Positions 6,233 through 12,587 of a DNA stretch of 12,587 nucleotides are shown here, one piece after another; positions within the stretch are counted from its first letter, which is position 1; each line of letters starts with the position of its first letter. Below the pieces are notes generated by a model, which worked only from the letters and a program-made list of their open reading frames with translations, was not told the DNA's origin and made no database searches. Origin of the DNA: JBFILW01 sp041612005 (GTDB taxonomy: Bacteria; Gemmatimonadota; Gemmatimonadetes; Palauibacterales; Palauibacteraceae). The stretch covers positions 1 to 12,587 of the forward strand of contig JBFILW010000067.1 of the NCBI GenBank assembly GCA_041612005.1. Reading direction: 5' to 3'. The translations under genes and the position numbers were made by a program.

Positions 6233-7651
6233 ATGAGTACGCATAAGTACGCCGCGCTGGCGCTTGCCGGCGCGCTCGTGGCGTGTCAGCCGTGGCAGTC
6301 GACCGAGGCCGCTGTCCCGCAGGCCAACGAGGACCTCCAGATGGCGCTCGCCGCGTTTGAGCCGATCCCGGATGAGGCGGAACTCGACGATCTGGTGATC
6401 ACGCCCGAAAAGGTCGAGCTCGGCAAGATTCTGTTTCTCGACCCCCGCCTCTCGCGCAGTGGGCTGATTAGCTGCAACACCTGTCACAACCTCGGGATGG
6501 CCGGCGTGGACGTTCTGCAGACGTCGGTCGGACACGGTTGGCAGGAGGGTCCGCGCAACGCTCCCACGGTCCTCAATGCCGTCTTCAACGTCGCGCAGTT
6601 CTGGGACGGGCGAGCCGCGGACCTTGAGGAGCAGGCGATGGGGCCGGTCCAGGCCACGGTCGAGATGAACAACACGCCGAACCGGGTCGTGACCACGCTC
6701 AAGAGCATGCCCGAGTACGTGGCGTACTTCGAAGCCGCGTTCCCGGGAGAAGCAGATCCGGTGACGTTCGAGAACATGGCGCGCGCGATCGAGGCGTTCG
6801 AGGCGACACTCATCACGCCTGGATCCCGTTTCGACCTCTTCCTCGAGGGCGACGGGACGGCGCTGACCGATCACGAGAAGCAGGGATTGCGGCTGTTCGT
6901 GAAGAGCGGCTGCGCCGCGTGCCACAACGGTGTGAACTTGGGCGGCCGGAGCTACCACGCTTTCGGAGTTCACCACCGGCCCGGAGCCGAAGTACTCCCG
7001 CCCGGTGATCTTGGACGCTACGAGGTGACCGGCGAGGAAAGCGACCAGTATGTGTTCAGGGCGCCGAGCCTCCGCAACGTCGAGCTTACCCCGCCGTACT
7101 TCCACTCTGGCGCGGTATGGGACCTCGACGAATCCGTGGCGATCATGGGTATGGCGCAACTGGGCGCGCACCTGAACGGCGAGGAGGCAGAGGCGATCGC
7201 CGCGTTCCTGAAGACGCTGACTGGCGAGCAGCCCGAGGTAGACTACCCCGTACTTCCGGCGCGGACGGATGCGACTCCGCAACCGGACGTGATCATGGGC
7301 TCGTCGGCGGGGGATGGTGAACAGTCCGCGAGGGCTGACGCTCCCATGCAGACGGCCGCAACGGACAATCCGATTGCCGCCGCCAGGTCGCGGATGGCGA
7401 TGGGCGGAATGCGCGGCCGGGGCATGGCCAGCGGTGGTATGGGAATGTGCGGCAACTGCCCCATGATGTCCGGTGATGCGACCGGCGGTCACGGAATGGG
7501 CGCCATGTCCGGTGCTCAGGGTGGCGGAAGGCACGCCGAAGGCGGCATGGGCATGGGTGACAACTGCCCCATGATGTCCGGTGATCGTGGTGGCGCGGCT
7601 GTCGCCGATTGCCCCGGCGGCAATTGCCCGGCGCCCGAGGACTCCCGCTAG
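6233..7651 (+). CDS. Di-haem cytochrome c peroxidase lipoprotein with Met/Cys-rich C-terminal tail
   Basis: Reduces hydrogen peroxide to water with electrons from small cytochromes or cupredoxins, in the periplasm or on its membranes. The start is ATG 6233, with GGAG 6 bases upstream (6223-6226). It gives a lipoprotein signal (LAGALVAC, lipidated C18, then Gln, so outer-membrane sorting is likely by E. coli rules). An in-frame upstream start at 6185 would place 16 residues before this signal. Haem sites are C81/C84/H85 (CNTCH) and C227/C230/H231 (CAACH), 146 residues apart as in classical bacterial peroxidases. H101 in GHGWQEG and M305 in IMGMAQLG are probable haem ligands. The catalytic part ends near residue 345. 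The remaining 125 or so residues are unusual: rich in Gly, Met and Cys, with a repeated GMGM..NCPMMSGD block (401-415 and 437-451) and a final CPGGNC. The tail probably binds metal, copper being the best guess; that part is inference. Confidence 0.93.
   Translation: MSTHKYAALALAGALVACQPWQSTEAAVPQANEDLQMALAAFEPIPDEAELDDLVITPEKVELGKILFLDPRLSRSGLISCNTCHNLGMAGVDVLQTSVGHGWQEGPRNAPTVLNAVFNVAQFWDGRAADLEEQAMGPVQATVEMNNTPNRVVTTLKSMPEYVAYFEAAFPGEADPVTFENMARAIEAFEATLITPGSRFDLFLEGDGTALTDHEKQGLRLFVKSGCAACHNGVNLGGRSYHAFGVHHRPGAEVLPPGDLGRYEVTGEESDQYVFRAPSLRNVELTPPYFHSGAVWDLDESVAIMGMAQLGAHLNGEEAEAIAAFLKTLTGEQPEVDYPVLPARTDATPQPDVIMGSSAGDGEQSARADAPMQTAATDNPIAAARSRMAMGGMRGRGMASGGMGMCGNCPMMSGDATGGHGMGAMSGAQGGGRHAEGGMGMGDNCPMMSGDRGGAAVADCPGGNCPAPEDSR
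7433..7585 (+). repeat. Duplicated 45-bp segment inside the peroxidase tail
   Basis: Two in-frame 15-codon copies lie at 7433-7477 and 7541-7585, 108 bp apart. Both encode GGMGM, two variable residues, then NCPMMSGD (the first copy has CG, the second GD). The last 24 bases of the two copies are identical (7454-7477 and 7562-7585), including synonymous positions. This suggests a fairly recent duplication or gene conversion, not only protein-level selection. The first copy adds a CxxC pair (C406/C409); the second keeps only C445. Confidence 0.8.
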
Positions 7652-7689
7652 CGTCGCCACCTTTGCTCGGTGACTGGAGATCACGGGGA

Positions 7690-7731
7690 GCTGACGCTGA
7701 GCGGAAGCGAGCAGGCTGCCGCTCCGTCAGC
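7690..7731. terminator. Strong hairpin between convergent genes (possible bidirectional terminator)
   Basis: GCTGACG-CT-GAGCGG (7690-7704) pairs with CCGCTC-CGTCAGC (7719-7731): a 13-bp GC-rich stem with a two-base bulge and a 14-base loop. It lies in the 83-bp gap between the stop of the peroxidase gene and the stop of the epimerase gene on the other strand. The position suits a terminator for both transcripts. There is no T tract on either side, so it is not a textbook intrinsic terminator. Confidence 0.5.
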
Positions 7732-7734
7732 GAT

Positions 7735-8757
7735 TCAGGGCCTGCTGACTCCCAGCCCCGGCTTATCGCCCAGCACGATCCGCCCGGTAGCACCGAGGTG
7801 CGGGCCGTCGAACGGGTCTTCCTTGAGGAGCGCCGCGCCGTCCAGGTCGGCGTAGTCCACCAGCGGGGCGAGGTGGGCCGCGGGCGCGATCCCGAGCGAT
7901 GACTCCAGCATGCAGCCCATCATCACCTGCAGGCCGCAGGCGCGGGCCGTGTGGATCATGCGGAGCGCTTCTCTCGGACCGCCGCACTTGGCGAACTTGA
8001 TGTTGATCCCGTCGGCCATTCCCACCAGGCCGGGGATGTCGCTCGCCACCAGGCACGACTCGTCGAGGATGATCGGGATCGGCGAGTGCTCGTACAGGTG
8101 CCGCAAGCCTTCGCGGTCGGTCGGGGGAAGTGGCTGTTCCACGAACTCGACCTCGTAGTGGGCCAGCATCGGCATCGCCGCCAGCGCCTCCTTGGCCGTC
8201 CAGGCTGCGTTCGCGTCGACGCGCAGGGTGCACTCGGGCGACTCGGATCGCACTGCCTGTAACGTCTCTTCGTCGTTCTCGGTCCCGACCTTGATCTTGA
8301 GGATGGCGTACTCGCTCGCCAGGCGGACTTTTTCGCGCACGACGTCGGGAGTGTCCATTCCGATCGTGAACGACGAGAGAGGCGCCGCGGCCGGGTCCAG
8401 TCCCCACAGCTTCCACAAAGGTTGCCCGAGCGATTTTCCGATCAGGTCGTAGAGCGCGGAGTTGACCGCCGCGTGCGCGGCCGGGTTGGGGGCGATTGCG
8501 GCGCGCAGTTGGCCCTCCAGGCTTTCGATGTCGAAGGGATCGTTGGCACCTTCGATCACGGGCTTCATGCGCTCGAGGGCCGCGACCACCGTGTTCTCGT
8601 ACTCGCCGTAGTAAGGCGAGGGATCCGCCTCGCCCCACCCCTCGAGACCGTCCGCTTCGATCCGCACCCACACCCGTGTCAACACGTCCTCGATTGCGCG
8701 ACTGATCCTGAACGGAAACGCGGACTGAACCTCGAACAGCTCCCAGGAGATCTTCAT
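7735..8757 (-). CDS. Dipeptide epimerase (L-Ala-D/L-Glu epimerase-like, enolase superfamily)
   Basis: Member of the mandelate racemase/muconate lactonizing subgroup of the enolase superfamily, most like the dipeptide epimerases. These invert the alpha carbon of the C-terminal residue in dipeptides such as L-Ala-D-Glu from peptidoglycan. The 340-residue cytoplasmic product has an N-terminal capping domain (about 1-120) and a TIM barrel. Catalytic and metal residues are all visible: K154 and K156 (LKIKVG), D181 (RVDANAAW), E207 (EQPLPP), D232 (LDES), K257 (INIKFAKCGG) and the D304-x-D306 pair (DLDGA) that holds the substrate amino group. The TIG in SFTIG is also typical. The substrate could be a different dipeptide; these specificities vary. 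It lies 78 bp after the M24 peptidase gene on the same strand, which fits peptide catabolism. The ATG has only a weak ribosome-binding site. Confidence 0.9.
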   Translation of the reverse strand: MKISWELFEVQSAFPFRISRAIEDVLTRVWVRIEADGLEGWGEADPSPYYGEYENTVVAALERMKPVIEGANDPFDIESLEGQLRAAIAPNPAAHAAVNSALYDLIGKSLGQPLWKLWGLDPAAAPLSSFTIGMDTPDVVREKVRLASEYAILKIKVGTENDEETLQAVRSESPECTLRVDANAAWTAKEALAAMPMLAHYEVEFVEQPLPPTDREGLRHLYEHSPIPIILDESCLVASDIPGLVGMADGINIKFAKCGGPREALRMIHTARACGLQVMMGCMLESSLGIAPAAHLAPLVDYADLDGAALLKEDPFDGPHLGATGRIVLGDKPGLGVSRP

Positions 8758-8792
8758 TTGCCTACCGTTCTTGATTGTTCAACTTGGGTGCG

Positions 8793-8815
8793 CGCGCATG
8801 CCGCGCCGATGCGCG
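8793..8815. repeat. Hairpin in the gap between peptidase and epimerase genes
   Basis: CGCGCAT (8793-8799) and ATGCGCG (8809-8815) form a perfect 7-bp stem with a 9-base loop in the 78-bp gap inside the leftward operon. No T run follows on the transcribed strand. It may stabilise or attenuate the message ahead of the epimerase gene, or be a by-product of GC-rich sequence. Confidence 0.35.
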
Positions 8816-8835
8816 ACCGGCAGCGGTGACGAGCG

Positions 8836-10029
8836 CTACCCGTCGTACAGCCACGGCTTCTCCTGCACGTTCGGCGTCGTCACCTCGGGACCATCCTCAC
8901 GCATGAAGATGTTTGTCTCGGTGCGAATCCCGAACCGGCCGCGGAAGTAGAGCCCGGGTTCGTCGGAGAAACCGATCCCCGGAATCAGGCGGCGCGTTTC
9001 GCGCGTTTCGACGGCGTCGAGGTTGGGGCCGAAGCCGTGCACCAATCGGTCGATGGCGTGACCGGTGCGATGCATGATCTGGTCCTTGAAGCCGTGTCGC
9101 GTGATGACGTCGCGCACGCGCTGGTCCACCTCGGCGCCGGTTGGCGGCTCGCCTTCCGACACTCTGGCCGCAATCAGCTCGACCGCCGCATCGCGCCCTT
9201 CCCTTGCCGCCTCCCACGCCTCCATGAAGGCGCCGGGCGGCTCGCTGCCGGTGAAGCCCATCCACGTCGTGTCAGCGAACACCGAGCGCGGTTCGCCGGC
9301 CACGCGCCCCCAGAGGTCGATCATGACAATCGCGTCCCGGGTGATGACCGGAGAGTCCTCGACCGGGAAGTAGTGCGGGTTCGCGCTGTTCGCCCCGGTG
9401 GCGACGATGTTCTCGACCTCCGTCAGGCCTTCGTCCTCCAGCCGCTCCGTGATCCAGCGCGACACCTGGTATTCCGTGAGCCCGTCGCCAACCTTGGCGG
9501 CCGCGCAGGCGCGGTCGAACGCCGCGCGCGCCGTGTCGGCCAAGAGCCCGCCGGCCCGGTGGTGAGTGCGGTAGCCTACCTCGCCCCACTGCGCGATTGT
9601 GCCGGAGATGAGGGGACCGGAGCTCACGACTCTCGGCCCGGCCGCTTCGACCATCTGCACCACGCCGTGGGGTACGTTGTCGTACCAAGGAACCGCGTCG
9701 CCCTCCGACACCTCCATGGCGACCGTCTCCAGGCCGCCGAGCAGCTTGCCGAGCTCCGCTTCCAGCTCCTGCCAGCTGACGTATTCCGTCAGACCGTACG
9801 GCCACTCAGGCCAGTGTTGGAACTCGACACTATGCACGAGCGCATGGGGCTCGCCATCGGGTGTGATGCGGATGAAGTAGCGGCGCGACATTCCCTCGGG
9901 GACGCCGATCAGTCCGGCCGATACGCGGTTGCGCGCTTCCAGGTCGTACAGCAGCCAGGCGTCGATCCCTTCGCGTCGCAGCTCCTCACGCGCCGACAGA
10001 ACGAACGTCTCATCGAGTCTCGCAGTCAC
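8836..10029 (-). CDS. M24 family metallopeptidase (Xaa-Pro aminopeptidase/dipeptidase-like)
   Basis: Dinuclear-metal peptidase of the pita-bread fold; relatives remove an N-terminal residue before proline, or cleave Xaa-Pro dipeptides. The 397-residue product has a creatinase-like N-terminal domain (about 1-150) and a catalytic domain (about 160-385). The five metal ligands can be read: D238 (MIDLWG), D253 (FADTTW), H324 (HRTGHAID), E357 (SDEPGLY) and E371 (IRTETN). The second site reads DTTW instead of the common DxTR. There is no signal peptide, so it is cytoplasmic. Translation starts at GTG 10027-10029, just after the stop of the amidohydrolase gene (4 bases between). Its GGGGG ribosome-binding site falls within the last codons of that gene (10037-10041), which suggests translational coupling. 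The exact substrate cannot be read from sequence; other M24 activities such as creatinase-like hydrolysis are possible. Confidence 0.9.
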   Translation of the reverse strand: MTARLDETFVLSAREELRREGIDAWLLYDLEARNRVSAGLIGVPEGMSRRYFIRITPDGEPHALVHSVEFQHWPEWPYGLTEYVSWQELEAELGKLLGGLETVAMEVSEGDAVPWYDNVPHGVVQMVEAAGPRVVSSGPLISGTIAQWGEVGYRTHHRAGGLLADTARAAFDRACAAAKVGDGLTEYQVSRWITERLEDEGLTEVENIVATGANSANPHYFPVEDSPVITRDAIVMIDLWGRVAGEPRSVFADTTWMGFTGSEPPGAFMEAWEAAREGRDAAVELIAARVSEGEPPTGAEVDQRVRDVITRHGFKDQIMHRTGHAIDRLVHGFGPNLDAVETRETRRLIPGIGFSDEPGLYFRGRFGIRTETNIFMREDGPEVTTPNVQEKPWLYDG

Positions 10030-10033
10030 GCAT

Positions 10034-11032
10034 TTACCCCCGGTTCTCGAGTATTGCCGCTTGTGTCGAGGCCAACTCGACCAGCGTGGTCAAATGGGCC
10101 GTTGCGTTCCGGCCGAGCTCGGGGGGGTTGTATCCGCCCTCGAGTATCGAGACGATGCGACCATCGGCAGAGCTTCGCGTCCGATTCGCGACCTCGCGGG
10201 CCAGCTCCCTGAAGTGCTCGGTCTCGAGCGTGAACCCACCGAGCGTATCGTCGATCGCGGCGTCGAAGCCGGCCGAGATCAGCACCAGCTCCGGCTCGTG
10301 CTCCGCTGCCCGGTCAACGCCCTGGAGCAAGGTATCCACGTATTTCTCGGCCGGCAGCCCGGGTGCGAGCGGCAGGTTGAGCGTCGTGCCCTCGCCAGCT
10401 CCGGCCCCACGCTCATCGGTGGCACCGGTACCCGGGTAGAAGGGGCTCTGGTGCATCGAGAGGTAGAAGACGGTCGGGTCTTCGTAGAAGATCTCCTGAG
10501 TCCCGTTCCCGTGATGGACGTCCCAGTCGACGATGAGCACGCGCGCCAGGCCCGCGACCTCGGTGGCGTGCCGCGCCGCGACCGCGACGTTGTTGAAGAG
10601 ACAGAAGCCCATCGCGCGGTCCATGGTGGCGTGGTGGCCAGGCGGCCGCACCGGGCAAAAGGCGCTGGCGTAGGAGCCAGCTAGTACCTCGTCCACCGCC
10701 CGCACCGCGCAGCCAGCCGCCGCCAGGGCCGCGTCCCACGACGCCCCGCTCACGACCGTATCCGCGTCGAGGCCCACCAGCTCCCCGCTGCCCCGCGCCT
10801 CTTCCACGGCGCTTCGGACCCGATCGACATGGGCTTCTGTGTGAGCCAGAAGCAGCGCCTCGCGAGTGACCGGCTCGCCGGCGACGGCGTCCACGTGCGG
10901 TGCTAGCTCGGGAAGGGCCTTGTCGATGGCGCTCATCACGGCCCGCAGCCGACCCTGGTGCTCGGGATGGTACCAGCCGGTGTCGTGCAGGCTGCACGCG
11001 GCGTGGCTTACGATGGCGACTTTGCGGGTCAT
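10034..11032 (-). CDS. Histone deacetylase superfamily amidohydrolase (acetylpolyamine/AcuC-like)
   Basis: Zinc hydrolase of the arginase/deacetylase fold. Bacterial members remove acetyl or other acyl groups from polyamines, lysine side chains or small amides. The 332-residue product carries all class motifs: H133-H134 in RPPGHHA, GFCLFNNVAVAA at 142-153, zinc ligands D171 and H173 in VDWDVHHGNGTQ, the third ligand D257 in SAGFDA, and the catalytic Y301 in EGGY. It is likely active and cytoplasmic, with no signal peptide. It is first of three leftward genes; the next gene starts 4 bases after its stop. The ATG has AGGA (complement of 11042-11045), 9 bases upstream. The context with a peptidase and an epimerase suggests removal of an acyl group from a peptide or amino acid before further breakdown, but this is inference. 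Acetoin-utilisation AcuC or acetylpolyamine hydrolase are alternatives. Confidence 0.92.
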   Translation of the reverse strand: MTRKVAIVSHAACSLHDTGWYHPEHQGRLRAVMSAIDKALPELAPHVDAVAGEPVTREALLLAHTEAHVDRVRSAVEEARGSGELVGLDADTVVSGASWDAALAAAGCAVRAVDEVLAGSYASAFCPVRPPGHHATMDRAMGFCLFNNVAVAARHATEVAGLARVLIVDWDVHHGNGTQEIFYEDPTVFYLSMHQSPFYPGTGATDERGAGAGEGTTLNLPLAPGLPAEKYVDTLLQGVDRAAEHEPELVLISAGFDAAIDDTLGGFTLETEHFRELAREVANRTRSSADGRIVSILEGGYNPPELGRNATAHLTTLVELASTQAAILENRG

Positions 11033-11048
11033 TCGTTCTCGTCCTAGC

Positions 11049-11063
11049 TTTCGCGCTGCGAAA
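11049..11063. repeat. Perfect inverted repeat in the divergent promoter region
   Basis: TTTCGC (11049-11054) and GCGAAA (11058-11063) flank a 3-base GCT spacer, in the 87-bp gap between the amidohydrolase gene and the divergent lipoprotein gene. It sits just upstream of the amidohydrolase ribosome-binding site. It could be a repressor operator, or a tight hairpin in the 5' leader. No regulator gene is adjacent. Confidence 0.4.
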
Positions 11064-11119
11064 ACGGCCGTTCAATGTACGCGTGTTCAGCGGCTGTCAC
11101 ACCTCGAAACGGTGATGGG

Positions 11120-12340
11120 TTGGTAACTCGATTCCTCGTACTGATTGCCGTCGTGGCGCTCGGCTTCCCGTTGACGGCATGCGATGTGGAGTGGGGCGGT
11201 GCTCAGGTGGCGCTGGAGGACCCGGCTCCGGAAGAGGAAGTCGTGGACATGCCCGAGGAAGAGGTGATCATCCCACTTCCGGCCGGACCGCTGCTCTATC
11301 GGGTCGAGAGCGCCGATGACGGCGCGGCGACCGTCGTACCGGTGGCCCGCATGACCGATTCCCTGCCGGCCGACCTGGACCTCCCCGAGGAATTCGACCC
11401 GGAGTTCCGGGCTCGTTTCGACTCGGCTTTTCTGGCCGCCGGCACCGAGCTGGCCTTTATCGCCGATGGCCGCCGCGTCGGGTCGATTCTACTCGACGAC
11501 GATCGTGTTGTCTGGAACGCGACCTGTCCGTCCGCCACCGGTGCGACGATATTTCTCGTGACGGGTCAGCGACTCCCGGTCTCCGGCTTCGCTCTCCCCT
11601 TGAACCTGGCCTCGACGGCTCCCGGAGCGTCGAACCCGATCGAGCCAGACCGCCGCATGCGCACCTACGGCCCCGTGCTCACCGAGAACCTCCTCGAGCG
11701 ACGCGGATACGACCGCGCCTATCTCGCCCAGCGCGCCGACCTCGGCACGGTCAGCTATGGCGGCGACGAGGGGCCGGCGCTGTTCGCCACGTACGTGGTT
11801 AACGACTCGCTCACGCCGGAGGCGTCGGACGGGGATGCCGTATCGCTCTTCTTCCTGGCCAGATACGAGCCGTCGCGCGGTTACTATGCGGTGTGGCACG
11901 AGTACCGGCGCTACCGGTCCGCGGAAGACCGCGAGATCTTCACATACGAGAACTGGATCGGGGCTCCGCCAGGACGTCTCGATTTCCTAGAGCTCTACGG
12001 TGACGGCAGCGTGCGGCTGGCCGCCAGCCTCGAGCGCGAGGATGCCCGGAACCGAAAGATTGACTGGACCGAGTCAGAGCGCTGCCAGTCCAGACAGGCG
12101 TTCGACGGCGCGCCGGTGATCGAGGCGGTCGCACCAGCGGGCGCGGGCACCGGCCAGGCCGGGGCGCCAGCGGCACAAACACCCGCTACACGAACGCCCA
12201 CGACCCAAACACCGGCTGGCCAGACCGGCGGGCAGGCCGCCGCGGCCGACACCTCCCAGAACCGCCGGCGTCAGACCGAGCCCGATGTTCAGCCCCGTCC
12301 CCCGGTCCAGCTTCCCGATACCGGCACCGCCGGTCAGTAA
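11120..12340 (+). CDS. Predicted lipoprotein of unknown function with Pro/Thr/Gln-rich C-terminal tail
   Basis: I do not recognise the family. The chosen start is TTG 11120, which yields a compact lipoprotein signal (MVTRF, hydrophobic core, LTAC with lipidated C21). An upstream in-frame ATG at 11075 would add 15 residues before it and looks unlikely. GGTG at 11111-11114 is a modest ribosome-binding site. Asp follows the lipidated cysteine, which in E. coli means retention in the inner membrane. After an acidic linker (about 22-50) comes a globular region (about 55-325) with strands rich in Tyr, Leu and Asp, two cysteines (around CPSA and ERCQS), and many Arg-Tyr pairs. The last 70 or so residues are Ala/Pro/Thr/Gln-rich repeats (QTPATRTPTTQTPAGQT), probably disordered. 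It is divergent from the amidohydrolase gene and convergent with the sigma factor gene. Membrane attachment is well supported; the function is unknown. Confidence 0.85.
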   Translation: MVTRFLVLIAVVALGFPLTACDVEWGGAQVALEDPAPEEEVVDMPEEEVIIPLPAGPLLYRVESADDGAATVVPVARMTDSLPADLDLPEEFDPEFRARFDSAFLAAGTELAFIADGRRVGSILLDDDRVVWNATCPSATGATIFLVTGQRLPVSGFALPLNLASTAPGASNPIEPDRRMRTYGPVLTENLLERRGYDRAYLAQRADLGTVSYGGDEGPALFATYVVNDSLTPEASDGDAVSLFFLARYEPSRGYYAVWHEYRRYRSAEDREIFTYENWIGAPPGRLDFLELYGDGSVRLAASLEREDARNRKIDWTESERCQSRQAFDGAPVIEAVAPAGAGTGQAGAPAAQTPATRTPTTQTPAGQTGGQAAAADTSQNRRRQTEPDVQPRPPVQLPDTGTAGQ

Positions 12341-12359
12341 AGCCAACGCTGCGATGCGG

Positions 12360-12389
12360 CGGCTGGGCCTCAGGGAAGCGGCTCAGCCG
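12360..12389. terminator. Hairpin between convergent lipoprotein and sigma factor genes
   Basis: CGGCTGGGCC (12360-12369) pairs with GGCTCAGCCG (12380-12389): a 10-bp stem with one G-U-type mismatch and a 10-base loop. It lies in the 121-bp convergent gap, 19 bases after the lipoprotein stop. There is no clear T tract, so a terminator role rests on position and stem strength. A smaller hairpin (ACCGGC/GCCGGT, 12320-12334) overlaps the end of the lipoprotein coding region. Confidence 0.4.
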
Positions 12390-12461
12390 ACGCGGGCCTG
12401 CGGTCAGTCACCGAAGAAAGCCAGCTCTCGGAGGCCGAGTATCGGGGCGCTTGCGGTAGGT

Positions 12462-12587
12462 CTAGGATGCAACGGCGTAACTGCGCAACGCCTCGCCCGC
12501 CGTCCCGGCGCGCAACTCGCGCAGCGCCCGATCGCGCAGCTGTCTCACGCGCTCCCGCGTCACGCCTAGCAGGCCGCCGATCTCTTC
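12462..12587 (-). CDS. RNA polymerase sigma-70 family factor, C-terminal end (truncated by window edge)
   Basis: Only the last 41 codons and the TAG stop (12462-12464) are in the window; the start lies beyond the right edge. The reading frame opens with EEIGGLLGVTRERVRQLRD, the helix-turn-helix of sigma region 4.2 that contacts the -35 promoter element. It continues ALRELR and ends ALRSYAVAS. The end resembles the C-terminus of primary or RpoS/RpoD-like sigma factors (E. coli RpoD has KALRKLR and LRSFLDD at the same places), rather than ECF sigma factors. Whether it is the housekeeping sigma factor or an alternative group 2 factor cannot be decided from this piece. Confidence 0.9.
   Translation of the reverse strand, partial: EEIGGLLGVTRERVRQLRDRALRELRAGTAGEALRSYAVAS

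Noticed and set aside
5098..7684. Long minus-strand open frames opposite priA and the peroxidase gene
   Set aside because: They are antisense shadows in high-GC DNA; the plus-strand products carry complete motifs and the shadows show low-complexity His/Arg-rich sequence.
11074..11102. Promoter-like GTGACA ... TACATT on the minus strand upstream of the amidohydrolase gene
   Set aside because: The spacer is only 15 bases and such matches occur by chance; not enough for a promoter call.
12311..12325. LPDTG, a match to the LPxTG sortase motif, near the end of the 11120-12340 protein
   Set aside because: No hydrophobic segment or basic tail follows, only a few residues, and the protein has a Gram-negative-type lipoprotein signal. 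Chance match in a Pro/Thr-rich tail.

Overview
The window is high-GC bacterial chromosomal DNA and is gene-dense. It carries ten genes: nine complete and one cut by the right edge. The proteins point to a Gram-negative-type envelope. There are two predicted lipoproteins, a Tat translocase subunit, a di-haem cytochrome c peroxidase and a Sec-exported jelly-roll protein. I suspect Gemmatimonadota or a similar environmental phylum, because of the GC content, the family mix and a lone integron integrase in chromosomal DNA. No single gene proves this, and a database search would settle it.

Left part (1-3700). An IntI-type integron integrase reads leftwards (165-1145), with no recognisable attI or attC inside the window. 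It is divergent from a secreted protein of unknown function with a sugar-binding-like jelly-roll domain (1298-2728). That gene converges on, and overlaps by stop codons, a TatA/TatB-family gene (2725-3105). The tat gene follows an HNH endonuclease gene (3125-3673) on the same strand, probably as a two-gene operon.

Centre (3700-7735). The replication-restart helicase gene priA (3715-6096) diverges from the HNH gene across 41 bp. It is followed by a lipoprotein-type di-haem cytochrome c peroxidase (6233-7651). The peroxidase has an unusual methionine/cysteine/glycine-rich C-terminal tail with a duplicated NCPMM-containing motif. I rate this the most interesting protein here.

Right part (7735-12587). 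Three genes read leftwards as a likely operon: histone-deacetylase-superfamily amidohydrolase (10034-11032), M24 family peptidase (8836-10029) and dipeptide epimerase of the enolase superfamily (7735-8757). Together they suggest intake and breakdown of modified peptides or amides. A divergent lipoprotein gene of unknown function follows (11120-12340). Then the 3' end of a sigma-70 factor gene appears on the minus strand (12462-12587, truncated by the window).

No stretch longer than 300 bases lacks a gene. The gaps (1-164, 1146-1297, 6097-6232, 7652-7734, 8758-8835, 11033-11119, 12341-12461) hold ribosome-binding sites, several hairpins and no RNA gene or CRISPR that I can see. The window does not show an obvious new defence or mobile system. 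The most notable items are the peroxidase tail, the lone integrase and the amidohydrolase-peptidase-epimerase operon.
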